This document shows, piece after piece, positions 1 to 6,105 of a DNA stretch of 57,401 bases. The DNA comes from JBMYTN01 sp049604415 (GTDB taxonomy: Bacteria > Pseudomonadota > Alphaproteobacteria > Rhodospirillales > Rhodospirillaceae), in contig JBMYTN010000028.1 in NCBI GenBank assembly GCA_049604415.1, positions 1 through 57,401 on the forward strand, given 5' to 3'. The notes under the pieces are model-generated. The model was not told the DNA's origin. It ran no database searches and was given only the letters and a program-made list of their open reading frames with translations. Every line of letters starts with the position of its first letter. The first letter of the stretch is position 1. The translations under genes and the position numbers were made by a program.

Positions 1-2
1 AA

Positions 3-55
3 GAGCCTGAAATCCTAAACGTTTCCAAACGCTTGGGAATTCTTCACAGGCGACT
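3..55. repeat. 53-bp terminal inverted repeat, left copy
   Basis: Bases 3-55 are the exact reverse complement of 57349-57401, and identity stops right after the GGCGACT end. The repeat contains several short palindromic pieces such as AAACGTTT. It may be the end of a dispersed repeat or mobile element, or an assembly-graph overlap at which the contig was broken. Either way the sequence must occur at least twice in the genome in inverted orientation, or the contig end was mis-joined. Confidence 0.9.
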
Positions 56-70
56 TTTTGGTGCATCACA

Positions 71-379
71 TTGGCGAAAAGGATCGTCCATCCGTCTCTG
101 GCAGCGGGGATTGGGTCCTCAGCCAGTCTATTCATGTTCTATTTGATCTATGAGATGGCCCTGGAGTGCCAAGAACCGCCACTGATCATCCCGGGGTCTT
201 GCGGCATGGACGATCAGATCTTCCACCCCTGCATGGGGTTCTTTGAACTGACGGCCTATGGGTTCCTGGTTCTGATTGGCCCGTTGACGGCAATGCTCTG
301 TGGGTGGTTTGGATTGCGCAATTGGGCCGGTTGGTCTGCCTTGAAACGAGGCGGCTTAAAGGGACTGCGCCAATTCTGA
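71..379 (+). CDS. Small membrane protein of unknown function
   Basis: A 102-codon ORF starting with TTG, 16 bases inside the terminal repeat. No clear Shine-Dalgarno sequence is visible and the frame stays open upstream to base 11, so the start is uncertain. Two hydrophobic segments (about residues 10-30 and 57-82) suggest a two-pass membrane protein. Cysteines at about 33, 44 and 54 lie in the loop between them. I recognise no family. It runs opposite to the neighbouring toxin-antitoxin pair. It could be a genuine small membrane protein or a chance ORF. Confidence 0.4.
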   Translation: MAKRIVHPSLAAGIGSSASLFMFYLIYEMALECQEPPLIIPGSCGMDDQIFHPCMGFFELTAYGFLVLIGPLTAMLCGWFGLRNWAGWSALKRGGLKGLRQF

Positions 380-412
380 TCCGGAAGAGTCAGATTTGGG
401 ACCCTTGTCCGG

Positions 413-676
413 TTAGTCTGTGCGATGCGCATTTACATAGGCCGTAAGAACCGCTGCCATCCGTGCCGTATAGCCCTTGGGGCTATCTGCCTTAAAAAAC
501 GCGATGACCTCCTCGGAGACCCGAAGGCTCACATTTGGCTTGGTTTGCGGAGGTTTGAGTGTCGCATTGGCCCAGAAGGCCTCATCCAGCTCCGGAATGT
601 CGCTGGTATCAATCTGATCGTCTGGCAAGGCGGCCAATTGCTCAGGGGTTAAAGGCTTTGCGTAGCGCTTTTTCAT
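413..676 (-). CDS. brnA: BrnA-family antitoxin
   Basis: An 87-residue protein with an acidic N-terminal half and a C-terminal ribbon-helix-helix-like segment (PNVSLRVSEEVIAFFKA, then KGYTARMAAVLTAYV), typical of BrnA antitoxins. In this family it binds and neutralises the BrnT RNase and represses the operon. It overlaps the end of the toxin gene by 35 bases and has its own AGGCTGAGG ribosome-binding site just before the ATG. Toxin-first order with overlapping genes is the normal BrnTA arrangement, so the family call is firm although activity is inferred. Confidence 0.85.
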   Translation of the reverse strand: MKKRYAKPLTPEQLAALPDDQIDTSDIPELDEAFWANATLKPPQTKPNVSLRVSEEVIAFFKADSPKGYTARMAAVLTAYVNAHRTD

Positions 677-932
677 ACCTCAGCCTTTCTGAGCGGACAG
701 CAGGACGGGCGGAAATAATGCGACATCGTCCATTCCGGTCTGTGTGAACTACGCTCACCACAGCGACGGTCTCGATCATGCCAATACTGATCTCGCGGAT
801 CTCGCCATACTCAAACCGATTATCGATTGAGTTGAGAGTGAAACCGTCAAAAATCCCCGTGGCGCTCTCAAAGCTGAGGCCGTGCTTAGCGATGTTTTGG
901 CGGTTTTTGTCCTCATCCCATTCGAAGATCAT
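642..932 (-). CDS. brnT: BrnT-family ribonuclease toxin
   Basis: A 96-residue protein opening with FEWDEDKNRQNIAKHGLSF, the hallmark N-terminus of BrnT (a RelE-fold mRNA interferase). The usual later block is also present: a basic RIISARPAVRSERLRYE segment corresponding to the RxxSARxAxxxERxxYE signature. I chose the ATG at 932 because GAGG sits five bases upstream and the family starts here; a longer reading from 986 adds 18 residues that match nothing. It is the first gene of the toxin-antitoxin operon. Unlike the copy near the right end of the window, this toxin is intact. Confidence 0.87.
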   Translation of the reverse strand: MIFEWDEDKNRQNIAKHGLSFESATGIFDGFTLNSIDNRFEYGEIREISIGMIETVAVVSVVHTDRNGRCRIISARPAVRSERLRYEKALRKAFNP

Positions 933-949
933 GAACGCCTCACAGGTAG

Positions 950-971
950 AATGTAATACGAAATGTAATAC
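950..971 (-). promoter_or_regulatory. Candidate brnTA operator: two direct repeats
   Basis: AATGTAATAC occurs at 950-959 and again at 962-971, one helical turn apart (12-base period), 18-40 bases upstream of the brnT start. BrnTA operons are autoregulated by BrnA or the complex, so tandem sites here are plausible operators. Binding is inferred. Confidence 0.4.
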
Positions 972-1036
972 ATTGCCACAGCTCAAACGTTGCCCCGGAC
1001 TTATTGAAAAGCAGGCGGTGAGGGATGATGCTAGAT

Positions 1037-1067
1037 GGTTTTTGATCGAAACTTGATCTCAAAAACC
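1037..1067. terminator. Hairpin between oxygenase gene and brnTA
   Basis: GGTTTTTGA (1037-1045) and TCAAAAACC (1059-1067) form a perfect 9-bp stem with a 13-base loop. It lies downstream of the oxygenase gene (minus strand) and upstream of brnT. The AT-rich stem could end oxygenase transcription, although there is no classical U-tract after a GC-rich stem. Confidence 0.35.
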
Positions 1068-1091
1068 GGAATTGATGATTCAAATCATCTC

Positions 1092-2087
1092 CTAAGCCGC
1101 ATCTCTTAGATGAGCATAGCTTTGCTGATAGCGCGTGAATTTGTGCTTCCCGCAGGTGATGGCGTCATATTTCACCGGGTTGTCGGCGGTGACGCAGGAG
1201 GGCAAGGGTGCAAACACTGCATCATAATCCGCATCGATAAAAAACGGGATCGAATAGCGCTGGCGGCCCGAGCTGTTGATGACCCGATGCAGATTGGCCA
1301 GGTAGACGTCATTGGTTAGGCGCTGCACCAGATCGCCAATATTGATCACAAAGCTGCCCGGGATCGGGGTGCCCTCAATCCACTGACCATCCCGGTTGCG
1401 CACCTGCAGCCCGCCGACATCATCCTGGGCCAGGATGGTCAGATTGCCATAATCCGTATGCGCCCCAATGCCGATGATCCGCTCGTCAATCCAACCGGTT
1501 TGCGGCGGGTAATGCTGCAGGCGCTGGATCGAAATCGGGTTGGTCATCAGCGGGACAAAATAATCCGGAGCCAGATCCAAGCTGCGGGCAATCCCAGACA
1601 GCAGGATCAGAGACAACCGCTTCATCTCCTGATGATAGCCATAGACTGTCTCCTGGAAGCCCGGCAGCAGCTCCGGCGCGGGCCAAGGATTGGGGCCGAA
1701 AAACGGGGTCCCGGCGGGCGTTTCCGGGCCCAGATCCAACACCTCCTTCAAGTCCTTGGTCCGTTCCGGATCGGTGTTTTCGCCAAAGGGCTCGATATAG
1801 CCCCGCATCGCCGTTCCGGACCTGGCGATGTGCAGGGCCATTTTGTCCTCGGTCGGCAGCGCAAAAAAGGCCCGGGTCATGGCGAAGGTCGCTTCAACCA
1901 AGGCCTCGGAGACGCCATGGTTCTTCACATAGAAAAAGCCGACATTGGCCAGCGCCCAGCGGATCTGCTTGGCCACCGCATCCGGATCACTGCCATCCAT
2001 CAGCGGGGCGAGATTGACCATCGGGATCCGATCAAACGGTTCGCGGGTGGCTTGCAAGGCGTCATCAAGCTGGGGGGCAGAGGTCAT
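1092..2087 (-). CDS. Isopenicillin N synthase-like 2OG-Fe(II) oxygenase
   Basis: A 331-residue non-haem iron dioxygenase. The N-terminal DIOX_N-type region spans about residues 20-130 and the double-stranded beta-helix core about 185-290. The metal triad is visible as His210-x-Asp212 (GAHTDYGNL) and His267 (NLHRVIN), with the 2-oxoglutarate-binding Arg277-x-Ser279 (RYSIPFF). The length is typical of bacterial members acting on small molecules; the substrate cannot be deduced. It is divergent from a LysR-type regulator, which suggests local control of this oxygenase by that regulator. The 172-base intergenic region holds an interrupted dyad matching a LysR box. Confidence 0.85.
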   Translation of the reverse strand: MTSAPQLDDALQATREPFDRIPMVNLAPLMDGSDPDAVAKQIRWALANVGFFYVKNHGVSEALVEATFAMTRAFFALPTEDKMALHIARSGTAMRGYIEPFGENTDPERTKDLKEVLDLGPETPAGTPFFGPNPWPAPELLPGFQETVYGYHQEMKRLSLILLSGIARSLDLAPDYFVPLMTNPISIQRLQHYPPQTGWIDERIIGIGAHTDYGNLTILAQDDVGGLQVRNRDGQWIEGTPIPGSFVINIGDLVQRLTNDVYLANLHRVINSSGRQRYSIPFFIDADYDAVFAPLPSCVTADNPVKYDAITCGKHKFTRYQQSYAHLRDAA

Positions 2088-2164
2088 GGCGGGGGTCTTT
2101 CTGGCCGGGAGAGAGGCGGGACCAATCGCCCCGTCAGTGTCTCCACAAACTCAGACCATTTCCG

Positions 2165-2175
2165 TTGCGTCGCAA
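2165..2175. promoter_or_regulatory. TTGCGTCGCAA palindrome (copy 1)
   Basis: A perfect palindromic 11-mer of the form TGC-N3-GCA in the oxygenase/LysR intergenic region. The extended 13-mer GTTGCGTCGCAAT recurs at 34444-34456 before the DUF3141 operon. From memory, the alphaproteobacterial PhaR repressor recognises TGC-N3-GCA-type sites; this assignment is only a suggestion. Confidence 0.3.
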
Positions 2176-2193
2176 TTGCAGAAAAATTCATCT

Positions 2194-2214
2194 TGGCTAA
2201 ACTGAGCTAAGCCA
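2194..2214. promoter_or_regulatory. Candidate LysR-type binding box
   Basis: TGGCT-N11-AGCCA is an interrupted dyad with T-N11-A geometry, 46 bases upstream of the LysR-type regulator start and between the divergent genes. That is where a LysR protein usually binds to control itself and its divergent target. Confidence 0.4.
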
Positions 2215-2259
2215 TAGACGCCAAATGGGTTGCGTCTGACCCTTAAGAGTTCGCCCCCC

Positions 2260-3183
2260 ATGAACGACCCCAATCGCCCCTACGAGACCTTACCGCCGCT
2301 GCATGCCCTTGTCTGCTTCGAGGCTGCGGCCCGCCATGGCGGTTTCAAGGCCGCTGCGGGGGAGATGAATGTGACACCGGCGGCGATCAGCCATCAGATC
2401 AAGGCGTTGGAGCAAGACCTCCAGGTCAGCCTGTTTGTCCGCCATCATCGCGGCGTTGCCTTGACCGAGACCGGGGCGCTGTTGTTCGCCGCCCTGCAAC
2501 GCAGCCTTGGCGAGATGAGTGCGGCGGTGGAGCATGTCCGGCGGCTCAGCCAGGCCCGGGAGGTCAAGATCCATGCCTCAACGGCGGTCAGCACCCTCTG
2601 GCTGTCCTCCCGCTTGGGCAGTTTTTGGCGCAGCCATCAGCATGTGCCGGTGGTGCAGATCGTCAGCGATGACGCCCGGCCCCCGGCTTATTGTGACTTG
2701 GTCATCCATTATGGCGCGGCACCCCAAATCGGCGCCATTGAGCGGGTCCTGTTCCGCGACAGCATTGTGCCGCTCTGCAGCCCGGAATTCCGCAACCGCC
2801 ATCCGATCAGCAGCCTAGAGGCACTGAGCGACGTACCCTTGATCCACCATGACGCACCCCATACGGGCTGGACCAGTTGGACCGAATGGTGCGCTTTGGT
2901 CGGCGCCGAGGTGCCGTTGCGCGCCCCCTATAAGGTGAACAATTATGTCAACGCCTTGCAGGCGGCGGAGGAGGGTGTGGGGGCGGTCCTGGGCTGGACC
3001 GGCCTGACCAAGGATCTGGTGGACAGCGGGCGTTTGGTGCCGTTGCTGCCGATTGCGGCCCGGTCGCCCCATCCCTTTCGGCTGGAGCTGCGTGCGACGG
3101 GCTCAGAGCTGGCGCGGCTGGTGTTTGCCTGGCTCAGCTCGGAGCGCCAATCCGGTGGGGATCTGGCGGTGACGGAGGGCTGA
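2260..3183 (+). CDS. LysR family transcriptional regulator (GcvA-like)
   Basis: About 307 residues from the ATG at 2260; a TTG 30 bases earlier is a weaker start. An N-terminal winged HTH (about residues 10-65; HALVCFEAAARHGGFKAAAG, then TPAAISHQIKALEQDL) is followed by a substrate-binding domain of the GcvA/AmpR-like type, with the family's LFVRHHRGVALTETG junction. It probably controls the divergent 2OG oxygenase gene, since the pair shares a regulatory region with a T-N11-A dyad. The inducer is unknown. The gene ends inside a strong hairpin that contains its own stop codon. Confidence 0.85.
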   Translation: MNDPNRPYETLPPLHALVCFEAAARHGGFKAAAGEMNVTPAAISHQIKALEQDLQVSLFVRHHRGVALTETGALLFAALQRSLGEMSAAVEHVRRLSQAREVKIHASTAVSTLWLSSRLGSFWRSHQHVPVVQIVSDDARPPAYCDLVIHYGAAPQIGAIERVLFRDSIVPLCSPEFRNRHPISSLEALSDVPLIHHDAPHTGWTSWTEWCALVGAEVPLRAPYKVNNYVNALQAAEEGVGAVLGWTGLTKDLVDSGRLVPLLPIAARSPHPFRLELRATGSELARLVFAWLSSERQSGGDLAVTEG

Positions 3184-3197
3184 AAACCCTCCGTCAC
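3169..3197. terminator. Perfect 11-bp hairpin spanning the LysR stop codon
   Basis: GTGACGGAGGG (3169-3179) pairs perfectly with CCCTCCGTCAC (3187-3197), and the TGA stop lies in the 7-base loop. It sits between convergent genes (the LysR regulator and the ferredoxin). No T-tract follows, so it may terminate weakly or protect the 3' end of the mRNA. Confidence 0.5.
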
Positions 3198-3232
3198 TAT
3201 CAAGATATTGGCAGAAGGACTGCAGGGTTGGC

Positions 3233-3598
3233 TCAGGAGCCGCCCGGATCGCCGGAGAACGCCACCAGGACGTCTTCATCGGTCGGGATATATTGGCAGG
3301 CCAGACGATAGGTCGGCGGCAGATCGGTGTTTTCGATCTTCTCTTTTTCCTGCACGCTCAGCTTACCAACGCTGTGCAGAACGTCCTTTTCCTTGTCGGT
3401 CAGGCTGACGGCTTTAACCCGGTCGCCGTCCAGATGGATGACGCGGATCACGCAAGAGCCGCATTCGCCGTTTTCGCAATCGGACGGGATGTGGACATTG
3501 TTGTTCTGGGCCAGTTCGAGCATGGTCCCGGTGCCAGCAACGGCCTCGACCTTGATATTCTTCGCCATCGTCGGCGAGGTGAAATACACATTGGCCAT
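3233..3598 (-). CDS. 2Fe-2S ferredoxin
   Basis: A 121-residue plant/adrenodoxin-like ferredoxin. The cluster ligands are visible as C41-x4-C46-x2-C49 (CENGECGSC) and C101 (RLAC). The protein is soluble and carries electrons at low potential. The 40 residues between the third and fourth ligands contain a KEKD-rich stretch, longer than in the Isc-type ferredoxin. No reductase or oxygenase partner is adjacent; the 2OG oxygenase nearby does not need it. It stands alone on the minus strand, 167 bases downstream of lysK. Confidence 0.85.
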   Translation of the reverse strand: MANVYFTSPTMAKNIKVEAVAGTGTMLELAQNNNVHIPSDCENGECGSCVIRVIHLDGDRVKAVSLTDKEKDVLHSVGKLSVQEKEKIENTDLPPTYRLACQYIPTDEDVLVAFSGDPGGS

Positions 3599-3765
3599 GG
3601 TAAAGCTCCCCTTTCTTCGCTGTGAGTGACCAATAACCGCAATTTTTATGCAACTATTGGGCCATGGCTAAGGCCTTGACTCTGCGGCAAAGTGACTGTC
3701 GCAGGGGCGCGATTTATGTTGGCTTTGGGACAAAAACCGCAGTTGGACCGCGATTGAGCCGGACC

Positions 3766-5379
3766 TTAAGCGCTTTCGCCCTGCAGCACCTTGTCCAACA
3801 GGGCCACGGATTCCTCCAGGCCGTAGAGCACAAAGAAAGACCCCATGCGGGGTCCCTGCTCCTGGCCCAGCAGCACCCGATAGAGCAGGTTGAACCAGCT
3901 GCGCAGATCGCCGAGCTCCTCATGGGCCTTGCCGATCGCATAGACCGCGTTTTGGGCGGTTTCCGCATCCGCATCCTGGGGCAGGGCGGCCAGGGCCTCG
4001 CGCAATTCGCCAATGGCGACCAGCTCTTCAGCACTTGGGTTATGGAACTGTTTGGTCGGCACCACCCGGTCGCGGTAATAGGCAATGGCGCGCCGGACCA
4101 GGCCGTCCAGGGTCGGGGAGGTCTCCGGCGTCGCTTCGGGCGCATAGCGGGTGATGTAATGCCACAGCACCGCCGGATCCTCGGAATGGCACACCCCGGC
4201 CAAGTTCAACAGGATCGAGAAGGAAAGATGGGCGCGTTCCGCCGGGGGCTGGCCGCCATGGATATGCCAGGCCGGGTTCGATAGCTGTTGCTTGGCCTCT
4301 TGCTTGGCGAAGCCCTCCGCATGGCTCAGATACTCATCGACCATGCGCGGGATGACATTAAAATAGAGCCGCTTGGCTGATTTCGGCTTTTGATACATGA
4401 ACAGGGCCAGGCTTTCCGGATTGGCATATTTCAGCCAATCTTCGACGGCCAGACCATTGCCCTTGGATTTGGAGATCTTCTGGCCTTCCTGGTCCAGGAA
4501 CAGCTCATAGGTTAGGTTCTGCGGCGGCGGCGCGCCAAGAATGCGACAGATGGCTGAGGACAGCTTGACGCTGTCGATCAGATCCTTGCCGGACATTTCA
4601 TAATCGACCCCCTGGGCGAACCAGCGGGTGCCCCAATCGGCTTTCCATTGCAGCTTACAGCGCCCGCCGGTGACCGGGGTTTCCACCTTGCTGCCGTCCA
4701 GATCCTCATAGACGATGGTGCCCGCCGCCGCATTGCGTTCCAGCACCGGCACCTGCAGCACCTTGCCGGTTTTCTGGCATACGGGCAGGAAGGGGGAATA
4801 GGTCGCCCGGCGCTCCTCGCCCAAGGTCGGCAGCACCACATTTAAGACCTTGTCATAGCATTCCAGCACCCGCAGCAGGGCCTCGTCAAAGGCACCGGAG
4901 GTGTAGAACTCGGTGGCGGAGCGGAAGGTGTAGTCAAAGCCGAAGCCGTCCAAAAACGCCTGCAGGCGGGCATTGTTGTGATGGCCAAAGCTATCATGGG
5001 TGCCAAACGGGTCCGGAACTTTGGTCAAAGGCTTGTCGAGATGGGGTTCCAGCAGCTCCCGGTTCGGCACATTGTCCGGCACCTTGCGCAGGCCATCCAT
5101 ATCGTCGGAAAACGCGATCAGCTTGGTTGGCATGTCCGGGGCGAGCACCCGAAACGCGTTGCGGACCATGGTGGTGCGCACCACCTCGCCAAAGGTGCCG
5201 ATATGGGGCAGGCCGGACGGGCCATAGCCGGTTTCGAACAGCACATAGCCCTTCTCCGGCAGCTTGCCCTTCAGCCGTTTTTCCAGCAGCACTTTGGCCT
5301 CTTGGAACGGCCAGGCGTTGGAGGCAAGGGCAAGATCGCGGTCAACCGCAGGCAGGGTGTCGGCAGCAGAAGAAGACAT
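3766..5379 (-). CDS. lysK: Class I lysyl-tRNA synthetase
   Basis: A 537-residue class I LysRS that charges tRNA-Lys with lysine. The class I signatures are present: PHIGTF (HIGH-like) at about residues 58-63 and KISKSKGN (KMSKS) at about 301-308. The C-terminal half is the helical anticodon-binding domain. Most bacteria use the unrelated class II LysS; class I is found in archaea and in a subset of alphaproteobacteria, which supports the taxonomic inference. The gene is separated from the cyclic-nucleotide-binding gene upstream by about 100 bases containing a small TTTTGCC/GGCAAAA dyad. Confidence 0.93.
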   Translation of the reverse strand: MSSSAADTLPAVDRDLALASNAWPFQEAKVLLEKRLKGKLPEKGYVLFETGYGPSGLPHIGTFGEVVRTTMVRNAFRVLAPDMPTKLIAFSDDMDGLRKVPDNVPNRELLEPHLDKPLTKVPDPFGTHDSFGHHNNARLQAFLDGFGFDYTFRSATEFYTSGAFDEALLRVLECYDKVLNVVLPTLGEERRATYSPFLPVCQKTGKVLQVPVLERNAAAGTIVYEDLDGSKVETPVTGGRCKLQWKADWGTRWFAQGVDYEMSGKDLIDSVKLSSAICRILGAPPPQNLTYELFLDQEGQKISKSKGNGLAVEDWLKYANPESLALFMYQKPKSAKRLYFNVIPRMVDEYLSHAEGFAKQEAKQQLSNPAWHIHGGQPPAERAHLSFSILLNLAGVCHSEDPAVLWHYITRYAPEATPETSPTLDGLVRRAIAYYRDRVVPTKQFHNPSAEELVAIGELREALAALPQDADAETAQNAVYAIGKAHEELGDLRSWFNLLYRVLLGQEQGPRMGSFFVLYGLEESVALLDKVLQGESA

Positions 5380-5476
5380 GCATCGGGTCCGATGGTTCGG
5401 GTCAAGGCAGGGAACAGGCGTCGGACCGGTGTTCTAGCGCTTTTTTGCCCAATGGCAAAAGCCTTGTGACCGCAGC

Positions 5477-5854
5477 CTAACGCCGTTGCTTGTCGGCGAT
5501 GGCGATTTCCTGGGCCATGGACCGCAGGCGCTTGGTCAGTTGCACCATCACCTTGGACATGATCGGGTTGACGGTTTTCAACTGGGCGCGGAAGGCTTCC
5601 GGCGGGATCACCACCAGGCGGGTCTCCATGGCGACCTTGGCGGTGGCCATGCGCGGCTGGTTGTCGATCAGGGCCATTTCGCCAAACATTTCGCCCGGGC
5701 CAATGGTGCCGATGATCATATCTTCGCCGCTGATCCGGCGGATGGTCATATCGACCAAACCGGACTCAACCATATAGACCGCATCGGGCGGATCGCCTTC
5801 TTTAAAGATGGTCTCGCCCTCGGCAAAGGTTTTCTTCTTAAACAGCCCGGCCAT
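5477..5854 (-). CDS. Stand-alone cyclic nucleotide-binding domain protein
   Basis: A 125-residue protein that is almost entirely one cNMP-binding beta-barrel of the CRP/PKA type: GETIFKEGDPPDAVYMVESG, then GPGEMFGEMALIDNQPRMAT, the phosphate-binding cassette (with FGEMAL and the following Arg/Thr). A short helical tail follows. There is no HTH, kinase or channel domain, so it may act as a small cAMP-responsive adaptor. A class III nucleotide cyclase is encoded elsewhere in the window (14.8-16.5 kb), but no direct link is shown. Confidence 0.8.
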   Translation of the reverse strand: MAGLFKKKTFAEGETIFKEGDPPDAVYMVESGLVDMTIRRISGEDMIIGTIGPGEMFGEMALIDNQPRMATAKVAMETRLVVIPPEAFRAQLKTVNPIMSKVMVQLTKRLRSMAQEIAIADKQRR

Positions 5855-6105
5855 GAATGCAGCTTATGTCCATTTCAAAATACCAAATACCCGACAGCCC
5901 GGGTGCGCCATGCCTTGGGGCGCACTTTAAGAGGGCGCTGGGCCGTGGCGCAATCCCTCAATTGGACATAGGAAGGCTAGGGGCCCTGGACAATCTTTCG
6001 TCTGTCCTGCTCGTGGTGCTTTGCCTTGTTCTGACCCGCCGGGCGTCCTATACGGACAGGCATGTTTGACGCCCGTCCTCGCCGCCCGACCCGGCGCGCC
6101 GCCCC

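Noticed and set aside
5443..5460. TTTTGCC-CAAT-GGCAAAA hairpin upstream of lysK as a terminator
   Set aside because: The stem is short and the T-run lies on the wrong side for termination of the upstream minus-strand gene.
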